Below, piece by piece: positions 44,837-53,602 of a DNA stretch of 64,000 nt. This DNA comes from Flagellimonas chongwuensis. Lineage in GTDB: Bacteria > Bacteroidota > Bacteroidia > Flavobacteriales > Flavobacteriaceae. The first letter of the stretch is position 1. Every line of letters starts with the position of its first letter. The stretch is taken from positions 496,001 through 560,000 of the forward strand of contig NZ_WYET01000004.1 in assembly GCF_013376415.1 (NCBI RefSeq). The letters run 5' to 3'. Both the position numbers and the translations under genes were made by a program. The notes below the pieces were generated by a model. The model saw nothing but the letters and a program-made list of their open reading frames with translations, was not told the origin of the DNA and ran no database searches.

Positions 44837-45109
44837 CTACTCGGCCTCCTTCGTATCTTCTTTCTTGAACTTCTTGTATTTGTTCTTGAATTTGTCAATT
44901 CTACCAGCAGTATCGACCAATTTAGTCTTACCGGTATAGTAAGGGTGAGAAGTTCTTGAAATTTCCAATTTTACCAAAGGGTATTCAACACCATCAACCT
45001 CGATGGTCTCTTTTGCTTCGGCAGTGGACTTGGTAAGGAACACATCATCGTTGGACATGTCTTTAAAAGCAACCAATCTATAGTTTTCTGGGTGTATATC
45101 TTTTCTCAT
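44837..45109 (-). CDS. rpmE2: 50S ribosomal protein L31, type B
   Basis: 90 aa: [11 protein letters not shown] at the start, [11 protein letters not shown] and a lysine-rich end. There is no cysteine, so the zinc-binding C-x-x-C of type A L31 is absent. The acidic/lysine tail (K-K-E-D-T-K-E-A-E) is longer than usual. Its own promoter and terminator are clear. Confidence 0.96.
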   Translation of the reverse strand: MRKDIHPENYRLVAFKDMSNDDVFLTKSTAEAKETIEVDGVEYPLVKLEISRTSHPYYTGKTKLVDTAGRIDKFKNKYKKFKKEDTKEAE

Positions 45110-45144
45110 CGTCTTAAATGCTTAATCTCAGAATTTTCAGGGTG

Positions 45145-45174
45145 CAAATTTAATGATTTCTTTGAGACCTCCAA
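45145..45174 (-). promoter_or_regulatory. rpmE2 promoter, flavobacterial consensus
   Basis: On the minus strand TTG (complement of 45172-45174), 19 bp, then TAAATTTG (complement of 45145-45152) followed by C: an exact TTG-N19-TAnnTTTG. The start codon is about 36 bp downstream. Confidence 0.75.
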
Positions 45175-45269
45175 CTTAAAATCACTAAAAAAATAAAGTT
45201 AAATTTATATGTAACAAAAATAAGCAATCTATAACTAACCTTCTATAAGCAACACTAATTTTAAAAATC

Positions 45270-45791
45270 ATGGAAGAACAACAACCAAAAACTGGAAAAT
45301 TTGCACTGAACTATGGACTATTGTTAGGTCTAATTTCCGTCGTGTTCGGCGTAATGCTCTACACTCAAAAAATGCACTACGAGACAAATGCGGCGGTAGT
45401 AGTCATCTCTATTGTCATCTTAGCCGCTATTATTTTTGTCGCCGTCAATGCCTTTAAAAAAGCAAATGGTGGGTATTTGACAATTTCGGAAGCTTTAAAA
45501 GTGGGCGTGGGAGTTGCCCTGGTTGGCGCCATAATTACTTTGCTCTATCAATTTGTGCTCACCAACTTTATAGAGCCCGACTTTATGGACAAGGCCATGG
45601 AACTTGCCAAACCAAAAGCTATGGCGCAAAACCCGAATATGACCGAAGAGCAATGGGAACAAGGCGTGGAAATGCAAAAAGGTTTTGCTTGGATCCAATA
45701 TCCAGTTATTTTGATAATGAACACGGTACTAGGTCTGATTTTAGGTTTGATTACCGGTTTGATCTTGAAAAAGTCCAAAGCGGAATACTAA
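45270..45791 (+). CDS. DUF4199-like four-helix membrane protein
   Basis: 173 aa with four hydrophobic helices (about 10-30, 35-56, 72-95 and 142-165) and a loop between helices 3 and 4 with E-P-D-F-M-D-K-A-M-E-L-A and M-T-E-E-Q-W-E-Q. This is the common DUF4199 organisation, function unknown. It is 42 bp upstream of a GT2 gene. Confidence 0.88.
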   Translation: MEEQQPKTGKFALNYGLLLGLISVVFGVMLYTQKMHYETNAAVVVISIVILAAIIFVAVNAFKKANGGYLTISEALKVGVGVALVGAIITLLYQFVLTNFIEPDFMDKAMELAKPKAMAQNPNMTEEQWEQGVEMQKGFAWIQYPVILIMNTVLGLILGLITGLILKKSKAEY

Positions 45792-45833
45792 AACAAAAAA
45801 TGCTACTTTTGGAGGGAATTCCAGAATCGAACA

Positions 45834-46781
45834 ATGCAGATTTCCATTGTAATTCCTTTACTCAACGAGCAAGAATCGCTTAAAGAACTACATGATTGGA
45901 TTGTACAAGTAATGCAATCCAATCATTTTTCTTACGAGGTTATTTTTATTGATGATGGTAGTACCGACACATCTTGGGAAACCATTTTGGAGCTATCCAA
46001 TATCAACAAAAACGTAAAAGCTATCCGTTTCCTCAAGAACTATGGAAAATCGCAAGCGCTCCACGCCGGCTTTAAAAGTGCCGAAGGTGAGGTAGTAATT
46101 ACTATGGATGCCGATCTACAGGACAATCCCGAAGAGATTCCCGAACTGTATCGAATGATCGCACAAGAAAGGCACCATGTAGTATCAGGCTGGAAAAAGA
46201 AACGCTACGATTCCGTCATCACCAAAAATATACCGTCAAAGCTATTCAATTGGGCTGCTCGGAAAACATCCGGGGTAAAATTGCACGACTTTAATTGCGG
46301 TCTAAAAGCTTTTGACAACAAAGTAGTAAAGACCATCGAGGTTTCGGGTGAAATGCACCGATACATTCCCGTTTTGGCCAAAAATGCAGGTTTCTCCAAT
46401 ATTTCTGAAAAAGTGGTACAGCACCAAGCCAGAAAGTATGGCTCCACCAAATTCGGAGCAGAGCGTTTCATCAACGGATTTTTGGACCTGATCACCATTT
46501 GGTTTGTATCCAAATTCGGCCGAAGGCCCATGCACCTCTTTGGCGCTTGGGGTGTTCTTATGTTTATGGTAGGGTTCGGATTCGCCCTTTATTTAGGTAT
46601 AGACAAGCTCTTTTTAAACCCTTTGGGTCGCTTGATAACCCAACGTCCCCAATTCTATATTTCATTGACCGCTATGATTATCGGAACCCAATTGTTCTTG
46701 GCGGGTTTTCTTGGAGAAATCATGGTACGTTCCCGAAAAAATGACACCCGATACAATATCTCCGACAAAATTAATCTTTAA
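45834..46781 (+). CDS. Family 2 glycosyltransferase (polyprenol-phosphate type)
   Basis: 315 aa. The GT-A domain has F-I-D-D-G-S-T-D, M-D-A-D-L-Q-D-N-P (D-x-D metal site) and Q-A-R-K-Y-G-S-T-K-F-G near residue 200. Two transmembrane helices follow at the C-terminus (about 230-255 and 275-300). This is the layout of GtrB/ArnC-like enzymes that transfer a sugar to a polyprenol phosphate. It is probably co-transcribed with the DUF4199-like gene. Confidence 0.93.
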   Translation: MQISIVIPLLNEQESLKELHDWIVQVMQSNHFSYEVIFIDDGSTDTSWETILELSNINKNVKAIRFLKNYGKSQALHAGFKSAEGEVVITMDADLQDNPEEIPELYRMIAQERHHVVSGWKKKRYDSVITKNIPSKLFNWAARKTSGVKLHDFNCGLKAFDNKVVKTIEVSGEMHRYIPVLAKNAGFSNISEKVVQHQARKYGSTKFGAERFINGFLDLITIWFVSKFGRRPMHLFGAWGVLMFMVGFGFALYLGIDKLFLNPLGRLITQRPQFYISLTAMIIGTQLFLAGFLGEIMVRSRKNDTRYNISDKINL

Positions 46782-46838
46782 GCACCAACAAACCTTTTAA
46801 AGTTTGTATTTTTAAGCATCTAAACAACGATAAGCACT

Positions 46839-48545
46839 ATGGATTCCATTACCAAAACAGCGCAATCTTGGTTGACTGATTTTTTTGATGAAGACACCAA
46901 AAAGGAAATCAAGCATTTGATAGACAATGACACCGAAGAACTTAAAGAACGTTTTTATAAGGATTTGGAGTTCGGTACCGGTGGCATGCGCGGTGTTATG
47001 GGCGTTGGAACCAATAGGATCAATAAATACACCTTGGGAAAGAACACTCAAGGACTCAGTAATTACCTTAAAAAATCGTACACCGACGACGATATCAGGG
47101 TTGTCATTGCCTATGATTGCAGACATAACTCCAAAACCTTGGCAAAAACGGTGGCAGAAGTATTCTCCGCCAATGGAATTCGAGTTTATTTGTTTTCGGA
47201 TTTAAGAACTACGCCAGAACTTTCTTTTGCCGTAAAGCATATTGGATGCCACGCAGGAATCGTATTGACGGCATCCCATAATCCCCCAGAATACAATGGT
47301 TACAAAGTATACTGGGCCGATGGCGGCCAGATTGTGCCTCCGCAGGATGGTGAGATTATTGCCGAAATCAACTCCCTTTCTTTTGAGGACATCAAATTTG
47401 ATAAAAATGAAAGTCTCATCCACTCAATTGATAGGGATGTGGACGATGCCTTTTTTGAAGCTTCGGTAAAGAACGGTAGTTTTGATGCCAAGGGGAAAGA
47501 CGATTTTAAAATCGTTTTCACCTCCTTGCACGGGACCTCTATCACTGCAATTCCAGAAGTATTGAAGAGGGCCGGCTATAAAAATGTTACCATTATAGAG
47601 GAGCAGGCCAAGCCAAACGGAGACTTCCCAACTGTGGAATCACCCAATCCCGAAGAGCCAGAAGCCTTGTCCATGGCCATTGCCAAAGCGGAGGAAATTG
47701 GTGCCGATATGGTAGTGGGCACCGACCCTGATAGCGACCGTTTGGGCATTGCTGTTCGTAACCTCGAGGGCAAAATGGAGCTTTTGAACGGGAATCAGAC
47801 CATGGTACTTATGACGAAGTTCTTGTTGGATCAATACAAGGAAAAAGGATTTAAGGGTAACGAATTTATTGCCACAACCATTGTTTCTACTCCCATGATG
47901 CAGCAAATGGCAAAATCCTACGGGGTTGAGTTCAAAACAGCATTGACCGGGTTTAAATGGATCGGTAAAATGATCAAGGACTTCCCTAACTCTACCTTTA
48001 TTGGAGGTGGAGAAGAAAGTTTTGGATATATGGTCGGGGATTTTGTGCGCGACAAAGACGCAGTGACCTCTACCCTATTGGCCTGTGAAATCGCCGCAAA
48101 CGCAAAGGCAAACGGTAGTTCTTTCTACAAAGATTTGATTGATGCTTATGTGGATTTCGGTTTCTACAAAGAAAAGTTGATATCCCTCACCAAAAAAGGA
48201 ATGAGCGGTGCGGAGGAAATCAAACAGATGTTGAAGGACTTCAAAGAAAACCCCGTGGATACCGTTCAAGGCTCAAAACTATTGTACATTGAAGATTACA
48301 ATACTTCCATTGTTAAAAATGTACAGACCGGTGAAGAGTTCACACTTCATTTACCTAAATCGAACGTTTTGATCTACGAAACAGAAGATGGGACCCGAAT
48401 TGCAGCTAGACCCAGCGGAACAGAACCAAAGGTGAAGTTCTATATCAGTACAAATGCAAAATTGGACAAGGCAGCGGATTATAAATCCGTAAATTCGCAG
48501 TTGGAAACCAAAATAGAAGGTATCCTATCTGAGCTGAATTTATAG
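46839..48545 (+). CDS. Phosphohexomutase (phosphoglucomutase/phosphomannomutase)
   Basis: 568 aa. The active-site serine is in T-A-S-H-N-P-P-E-Y-N-G-Y-K, the metal loop is T-D-P-D-S-D-R-L-G-I, the sugar-binding loop G-G-E-E-S-F-G and the phosphate-binding end R-P-S-G-T-E-P-K. All four domains of the alpha-D-phosphohexomutase family are present. The length and N-terminus fit the long PGM2/YhxB type. It is 3 bp before an ABC exporter. Confidence 0.95.
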   Translation: MDSITKTAQSWLTDFFDEDTKKEIKHLIDNDTEELKERFYKDLEFGTGGMRGVMGVGTNRINKYTLGKNTQGLSNYLKKSYTDDDIRVVIAYDCRHNSKTLAKTVAEVFSANGIRVYLFSDLRTTPELSFAVKHIGCHAGIVLTASHNPPEYNGYKVYWADGGQIVPPQDGEIIAEINSLSFEDIKFDKNESLIHSIDRDVDDAFFEASVKNGSFDAKGKDDFKIVFTSLHGTSITAIPEVLKRAGYKNVTIIEEQAKPNGDFPTVESPNPEEPEALSMAIAKAEEIGADMVVGTDPDSDRLGIAVRNLEGKMELLNGNQTMVLMTKFLLDQYKEKGFKGNEFIATTIVSTPMMQQMAKSYGVEFKTALTGFKWIGKMIKDFPNSTFIGGGEESFGYMVGDFVRDKDAVTSTLLACEIAANAKANGSSFYKDLIDAYVDFGFYKEKLISLTKKGMSGAEEIKQMLKDFKENPVDTVQGSKLLYIEDYNTSIVKNVQTGEEFTLHLPKSNVLIYETEDGTRIAARPSGTEPKVKFYISTNAKLDKAADYKSVNSQLETKIEGILSELNL

Positions 48546-48548
48546 TGA

Positions 48549-50375
48549 ATGAACTACTTTAAAAAGATTCTCCTGTTTGCGAAACCATATCGCAGATACG
48601 GTATTCTGAATATTTTCTTTAATATTCTATATGCATTGTTCAGTGCGTTGTCCTATGCTGCACTTATTCCAATGCTCAATGTTCTTTTTGATAAGACCAA
48701 GCAAGTAAATCAACCTCCAACGTACGAAGGCATTGGCAAGCTAAAGGATTATTTTGAAGGATACATGAACTATCAAGTGACTCAACTTTCAGGTGAAGAC
48801 CCCATGAAGGGGCTTTTGCTGGCGGTGGGATTGATACTTTTTTTGTTTCTCTTTAAGAATATCTTCAATTATATGGCGATGTACTTTATCACCTTTTTAC
48901 GCAATGGTGTGCTCAAGGATATCCGCAACAAGATGTACCAAAAAATCGTAGACCTTCCTATCTCCTATTTTTCAGAGAAAAAGAAAGGAGACGTAATTGC
49001 AAGGATCACCTCGGATGTTCTGGAAATACAGCACTCCTTCCTCTCTATTCTAGAGTTGATCGTGCGTGAGCCCCTGACTATTCTTTTTACAATTATAGTG
49101 ATGTTCATCATCAGTGTGAAACTCACCATTTTTGTGTTCATTTTTATTCCAATTGCAGGAATGATCATTTCACGTATCGGAAAATCACTGAAGAAAAAAT
49201 CGGATAGGGTACAAAAAGAGCAAGGCGAATTTCTATCCATAGTCGAAGAAACTTTGGGCGGACTTCGCGTCATCAAGGCATTTAATGCGGAATCCAAGTT
49301 CTACGGTACTTTTAAGAATTCCACATCTCGGTTTTTTAGGTTCTCAAATTCTTTATTGAACCGCCAGAACCTATCATCGCCAACAAGTGAATTCCTTGGA
49401 ATTGTGGTCTTTGGAGTCCTTCTCTGGTTTGGAGGGCGAATGGTACTTTTAGAAGGAAGCTTGGATGCTGCATCATTTATTTCCTATATGGGATTAGCAT
49501 TCAATATCTTGACTCCTGCAAAAGCCATCAGCAAGGCATCTTATGCCGTTAAAAAAGGGAATTCAGCCGCCGAAAGGGTTCTTGAGATACTTGAATCTGA
49601 AAATCCTATCAAGGATATTGATGGAGCCAATGAAAAAATGGATTTCAACTCTGGCGTAGAACTCAAAAACATATCCTTCAAATACGAAAATGATTATGTC
49701 CTGAAAGACTTCAACCTAAAGGTTGACAAGGGCAAAACTATCGCCTTGGTAGGCCAGTCCGGTAGTGGTAAAAGTACCGTGGCCAATTTGGTGACTCGTT
49801 TCTACGACGTCAACAAAGGGGAAATCCTGATTGATGGCACCAACATCAAAAACATCACGAAGAAATCACTACGTGGACTCATGGGATTGGTCACCCAAGA
49901 CTCCATTCTTTTTAACGACACCGTAAAGAACAACATAGCTCTAGGCAAGGAAAACACCTCGATGGACGAAATTATGGAGGCCGCCAAAGTAGCCAATGCA
50001 CACGATTTTATCATGGATTTGCCCAATGGCTACGAAACCAATATTGGTGACAGCGGAAACAAATTGAGTGGCGGACAAAAACAACGCCTTTCCATCGCTA
50101 GGGCGGTACTCAAAAATCCACCCATTATGATTTTGGACGAGGCCACTTCTGCCCTTGACACCGAAAGCGAACGATTGGTACAAGATGCGTTGGAAAATAT
50201 GATGAAGAACAGAACCTCCATTGTTATAGCTCACCGTTTGTCCACTATCCAAAATGCCGATACCATTGTAGTAATGAACAAGGGTGAAATTGTAGAACAG
50301 GGCACTCACGACGAATTGATGAAGTCAGCCAAAAACTATAAAAAATTGGTGGAGATGCAGTCCTTTTCTTCATAA
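48549..50375 (+). CDS. MsbA-like ABC exporter (lipid A/multidrug type)
   Basis: 608 aa, a half-transporter with fused membrane and ATPase domains. Six hydrophobic helices lie in the first ~320 residues. The ATPase domain has Walker A G-Q-S-G-S-G-K-S-T, signature L-S-G-G-Q-K-Q-R, Walker B I-M-I-L-D-E-A-T-S-A-L-D and H-loop I-A-H-R-L-S. It probably flips lipid A core or another lipid. The start is 3 bp behind the phosphohexomutase. Confidence 0.93.
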   Translation: MNYFKKILLFAKPYRRYGILNIFFNILYALFSALSYAALIPMLNVLFDKTKQVNQPPTYEGIGKLKDYFEGYMNYQVTQLSGEDPMKGLLLAVGLILFLFLFKNIFNYMAMYFITFLRNGVLKDIRNKMYQKIVDLPISYFSEKKKGDVIARITSDVLEIQHSFLSILELIVREPLTILFTIIVMFIISVKLTIFVFIFIPIAGMIISRIGKSLKKKSDRVQKEQGEFLSIVEETLGGLRVIKAFNAESKFYGTFKNSTSRFFRFSNSLLNRQNLSSPTSEFLGIVVFGVLLWFGGRMVLLEGSLDAASFISYMGLAFNILTPAKAISKASYAVKKGNSAAERVLEILESENPIKDIDGANEKMDFNSGVELKNISFKYENDYVLKDFNLKVDKGKTIALVGQSGSGKSTVANLVTRFYDVNKGEILIDGTNIKNITKKSLRGLMGLVTQDSILFNDTVKNNIALGKENTSMDEIMEAAKVANAHDFIMDLPNGYETNIGDSGNKLSGGQKQRLSIARAVLKNPPIMILDEATSALDTESERLVQDALENMMKNRTSIVIAHRLSTIQNADTIVVMNKGEIVEQGTHDELMKSAKNYKKLVEMQSFSS

Positions 50376-50449
50376 AGTGCAGGCTTACTGCTTACTGAAA
50401 ATTAAACCTTTTCACCTTACCTTAGTCTAAGCATCAAACAACAAGAACA

Positions 50450-50992
50450 TTGATTGCTGAGGAAACCTTAGTCCAAGAACTACAAAAAGAAGAAAGTCGA
50501 GCAAAGGCATTTGAAGTGTTGGTGAATACTTACAAAGAACGCTTGTATTGGCATATTCGAAGGATAGTGCTAGACCACGACGATACGGACGATGTACTTC
50601 AAAATACCTTTATAAAAGTTTACAGAAACATCGACAAATTTAAAGGCGACAGCAAACTCTATTCTTGGATGTACCGGATTGCCACCAACGAATCTTTGAC
50701 ATTTTTGAAACAGAAATCGAAAAAATTGGGGTTGAGCGACCAAGAACTAAAAGAGCGGATGGTAGAAAACCTTCAGGCCGATGTATATTTTGAAGGTGAC
50801 GAGATTCAACTCAAATTACAAAAGGCGCTGGCAACGCTTCCGGACAAACAAAAGTTAGTATTCACCATGAAGTATTTTCAGGAAATGAAGTACAAGGATA
50901 TTGCGGTAGCCCTGGATACCTCCGAAGGTGCCTTAAAAGCGTCTTACCACTTGGCAGTAAAAAAAATAGAAACGTACCTCAAAGAAAATTAA
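50450..50992 (+). CDS. ECF-type RNA polymerase sigma factor, TTG start
   Basis: 180 aa. Region 2 includes D-D-T-D-D-V-L-Q-N-T-F-I-K-V-Y and Y-S-W-M-Y-R-I-A-T-N-E; region 4 includes L-P-D-K-Q-K-L-V-F-T-M-K-Y-F and A-V-A-L-D-T-S-E-G-A-L-K-A-S-Y. No ATG exists between the in-frame TAG at 50423 and region 2, so TTG at 50450 is the only fitting start. The next two genes form a probable anti-sigma/sensor unit. Confidence 0.93.
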   Translation: MIAEETLVQELQKEESRAKAFEVLVNTYKERLYWHIRRIVLDHDDTDDVLQNTFIKVYRNIDKFKGDSKLYSWMYRIATNESLTFLKQKSKKLGLSDQELKERMVENLQADVYFEGDEIQLKLQKALATLPDKQKLVFTMKYFQEMKYKDIAVALDTSEGALKASYHLAVKKIETYLKEN

Positions 50993-51025
50993 ACCTTTGG
51001 CTAAATTAGAAGTCATACCACAGTA

Positions 51026-51559
51026 ATGAAAAAGGATAAAAAAAATAGTTTTAACACTCCGGAAGGCTACTTTGAGAGCTTTAATGACCGTCTGATGGAC
51101 AAAATCAAAGCGGAAGAAGCTCATGAAAATGGTGGCATTATCCCAAAGACTGATGGTTTTGCAGTTCCCGATGGCTATTTTGACCAAGTTGAATCTAGTA
51201 TCCTTTCCAAAACTTCCCGAAAAGAAGTCAAGGTTATTCCGCTTATATCAAATAGAAACTTTTATTATTCTGTTGCCGCCATAGCTGCCATTTTTATATT
51301 GATTTTTAATATCACTGGAAACCCGACCTCCGAACCCATCACGTTTGATGATTTGGCCAATGCCGAGATAGAAGCTTATTTGGAAAATACTGAATTTGAA
51401 ATGACCTCTTACGAAATTGCCGCAGTTGTTTCTTTGGAAGAAGTTGAACTGAACGATATTTTGGTCGATGACTTGGAAGATGACATTATTCTGGAATATT
51501 TGGATGAGTATGTGGATGACATTGAAGAATTAAATTTAGAATACCCTGATTATGAATAA
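51026..51559 (+). CDS. Probable anti-sigma membrane protein with a duplicated P-x-G-Y-F motif
   Basis: 177 aa. Cytoplasmic residues 1-78 hold two related motifs, N-T-P-E-G-Y-F (10-16) and A-V-P-D-G-Y-F (46-52), each followed by a similar helix ending in lysine. One transmembrane helix is at about 79-96. The outer tail, residues 106-177, has 27 Asp/Glu and no Lys or Arg. This layout (N-terminal motif, one helix, periplasmic domain) fits an anti-sigma factor for the ECF sigma just upstream; it lacks the Zn-finger type N-terminus. The inference is based on position and topology. Confidence 0.8.
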   Translation: MKKDKKNSFNTPEGYFESFNDRLMDKIKAEEAHENGGIIPKTDGFAVPDGYFDQVESSILSKTSRKEVKVIPLISNRNFYYSVAAIAAIFILIFNITGNPTSEPITFDDLANAEIEAYLENTEFEMTSYEIAAVVSLEEVELNDILVDDLEDDIILEYLDEYVDDIEELNLEYPDYE

Positions 51560-51992
51560 GAAAGCACTTGCACTTTATATTTTATTGTTCGGTACCTTTT
51601 TGGCTCATGCACAAGGACCAGTTCGAGACCGCATTAAGACCCTTAAAGTGGCATTTATTACGGAGCACGTAGGTTTAACCTCGAAGGAAGCCCAAGAATT
51701 TTGGCCCATCTATAACGATCATGAAGAAATCATGGAGGATATCCGTAGAAAAGAGCGTGCAGAGTTGCGTAACAATATTGCCAATGCACAAGAACTCTCC
51801 ACTAACGAATCTGAACAATTATTGGACAACCTTATCGCCCTACAATTCAATAAACAAAAGGCGGAACAAGAGTTTTTATCCAAACTACGAACAGTAATCC
51901 CCGCCAAAAAAGTACTTTTATTGGTCAAGGCCGAGGAAGACTTTAAAAGACAGATGATTCAACAGTTCCGCAAACGGCGCGGAAGAGATTGA
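51552..51992 (+). CDS. Spy/CpxP-like periplasmic sensor partner
   Basis: 146 aa with a signal peptide (cleavage near residue 20, L-A-H-A-Q). The mature part is helical and basic: G-L-T-S-K-E-A-Q-E-F-W-P-I-Y, a basic middle with R-R-K-E-R, and a C-terminal run K-R-Q-M-I-Q-Q-F-R-K-R-R-G-R-D. The L-T-x-x-x-A-x-x-F-W-P-x-Y motif is shared with proteins called sensors of ECF-type sigma factors in Bacteroidota. The start overlaps the anti-sigma end by 8 bp, so the three genes form one operon. Confidence 0.85.
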   Translation: MNKKALALYILLFGTFLAHAQGPVRDRIKTLKVAFITEHVGLTSKEAQEFWPIYNDHEEIMEDIRRKERAELRNNIANAQELSTNESEQLLDNLIALQFNKQKAEQEFLSKLRTVIPAKKVLLLVKAEEDFKRQMIQQFRKRRGRD

Positions 51993-52021
51993 TTAATTAC
52001 ATGAATAAGTATAAAATATAG

Positions 52022-52043
52022 GAAGCCTTCGGGCTTCTTTTTT
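52022..52043 (+). terminator. Terminator of the ECF sigma operon
   Basis: GAAGCC-TTCG-GGCTTC, a UUCG-type tetraloop, followed by eight T. Confidence 0.93.
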
Positions 52044-52104
52044 TTGATTAAACCTTTTTAATTGGGTGTGGTCTTATTACTAGAAACCATCAAAATCCAA
52101 TGTT

Positions 52105-52458
52105 ATGAAACAAATGAAAACATTTTTGGTTATCGCTGCCTTCTTGGGAACTGTACTTGGCGCCCAATCGCAGACAAGAACTGTAGTAAGGGTGTATCCA
52201 AAACAGGGTACCGTGGTTAGAACGGTTTCTAACCCAAGAGTTATTGTTCACAAGAAAACCAGCTTTTACTACGCCGATGGTGTTTGGTACAAGGCCCGTG
52301 GAAAAAGATATGTAGTTACGGCCGCTCCACTTGGGATTAGAGTAAAAACCTTGCCACGAGGTAGTAAAATAGTATATAGAAATGGAAGAAGGTTGTACCA
52401 ATACCAAGGTACTTGGTACAAGAGAAGCGGCAACCACTACATAGTGGTAAGCGTATAG
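52105..52458 (+). CDS. Small secreted protein, DUF6515-like
   Basis: 117 aa with a signal peptide (cleavage near residue 23, G-A-Q-S-Q). The mature part is basic and aromatic with two related segments: F-Y-Y-A-D-G-V-W-Y-K-A-R-G-K-R-Y-V-V and Y-Q-Y-Q-G-T-W-Y-K-R-S-G-N-H-Y-I-V-V. This Y-x-x-G-x-W-Y-x duplication resembles DUF6515-type surface or cell-wall proteins. Function unknown. Confidence 0.83.
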   Translation: MKQMKTFLVIAAFLGTVLGAQSQTRTVVRVYPKQGTVVRTVSNPRVIVHKKTSFYYADGVWYKARGKRYVVTAAPLGIRVKTLPRGSKIVYRNGRRLYQYQGTWYKRSGNHYIVVSV

Positions 52459-52488
52459 TTTTTGATTGATTTGTTTTTAGTTAGTTTG

Positions 52489-52520
52489 AAAGCGGTGAGT
52501 GCATCACCGCTTTTTTATTT
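52489..52520. terminator. Bidirectional terminator between convergent genes
   Basis: AAAGCGGTGA and TCACCGCTTT form a 10-bp stem with a 5-nt loop and TTTT on one side. It overlaps the end of the beta-propeller gene. Confidence 0.88.
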
Positions 52521-53546
52521 AAAATCCAATTTGGCTATCCGTTTACTTCCCGCTGCAAACGCCGTGGAATCGTTTAAAAAGCGAATGCTAAAGAAAGGTT
52601 CCTCGCTCATTTGCTTCCAGGTCTCACCTCCATCTGAAGAATATGAGATTCCGGTAAAACCAATCGCGACCAACGCTTCCCCGTTTGAATTGGGCACATA
52701 TTGCACACAACTTTTATAGCCCGGTTCTTGACCATCTGCAACCAATTTCCATGTTTTACCACCATCCGTTGTTTTTATCTTGTTGCCCTTATTAGATTCT
52801 GGCGCTGTATAATCGCCTCCTATGGCAAAACCAGTATTCTCATCAAAAAAGGCCATGGAATAAATGCCTTGGGTAGGTTCGCCCGAAATTATCGGGGTCT
52901 CCTGTATTTCCCAAGTCGTGCCCTTATCGCTAGAAAAATAAATTCTACCTTCCGTAGTACCAATCCAAACCTTATCCCCTTGTATAGCTATGTTACTATT
53001 ACTGGCAGCAAAAGCACCTTCTCCTTCAATACCTTCCGGTAAATCGGAACATGCCAATTTGGTCCAAGTAACGCCCCCATCTCTTGTAATTATGATAGAA
53101 AGACAACCATCTACCGTATCGCCCACGGCAATACCTTCGGTATCGTTCCAAAAGGCAAGACTGTCATAAAAAACACCTTCCCCCTCTTCTGTATAAACCA
53201 ATTCCATTTGTCCATTGTCACCGGTCTTGTACAATAATGCAGGGCTTTCAACGGAAAGCATAAAAAAATCTTCAGAAGTTCCACCTACAGCCCTAAAACT
53301 TGGTGCAATGGAATCGTGATATTTAGTGCTGGTTCTAACTTGTCCAGAATTCACATCTACCGTTCCATACACTCCATTACTACCTGCAAAGGCCAATGTT
53401 CTACCATCTAAAAATGTGATGGCACGTACACTTACGGAATCTTTATAAACGGGGGTCACGTCTACAGATTGAAAAACTTGTTTTTTAGGCTCTTGGGAGC
53501 AAGACGCCAGAATCAAAATGGTTAAAAGGGCAAGAATCGACCTCAT
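52515..53546 (-). CDS. Beta-propeller lipoprotein (YCF48/BNR type)
   Basis: 343 aa from the ATG at 53546; a start 15 codons upstream is less likely. Lipobox Cys16 (I-L-A-S-C). At least four blades with the T-x-D-G-G-x-T-W motif are visible (I-T-R-D-G-G-V-T-W, S-S-D-K-G-T-T-W, K-T-T-D-G-G-K-T-W, S-S-D-G-G-E-T-W), which are BNR/sialidase-type and YCF48-like repeats. Sialidase activity is not implied, as the catalytic residues are not evident. Confidence 0.88.
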   Translation of the reverse strand: MRSILALLTILILASCSQEPKKQVFQSVDVTPVYKDSVSVRAITFLDGRTLAFAGSNGVYGTVDVNSGQVRTSTKYHDSIAPSFRAVGGTSEDFFMLSVESPALLYKTGDNGQMELVYTEEGEGVFYDSLAFWNDTEGIAVGDTVDGCLSIIITRDGGVTWTKLACSDLPEGIEGEGAFAASNSNIAIQGDKVWIGTTEGRIYFSSDKGTTWEIQETPIISGEPTQGIYSMAFFDENTGFAIGGDYTAPESNKGNKIKTTDGGKTWKLVADGQEPGYKSCVQYVPNSNGEALVAIGFTGISYSSDGGETWKQMSEEPFFSIRFLNDSTAFAAGSKRIAKLDFK

Positions 53547-53580
53547 CGTATTTATTTTCTTCAAAAGTACGGAGAAATCA

Positions 53581-53588
53581 TACCTTTG
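53581..53588 (+). promoter_or_regulatory. -7 element before the RNA methyltransferase gene
   Basis: TACCTTTG followed by CA, matching TAnnTTTG, only 15 bp before the ATG, so the transcript leader would be very short. No good TTG at 19 bp upstream. Confidence 0.5.
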
Positions 53589-53602
53589 CAACCTTATTTT
53601 AT

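Noticed and set aside
46790-46812. Terminator after the GT2 gene (ACAAAC...GTTTGT, then T-rich)
   Set aside because: The stem is only 6 bp and AT-rich; not strong enough to list as a feature.
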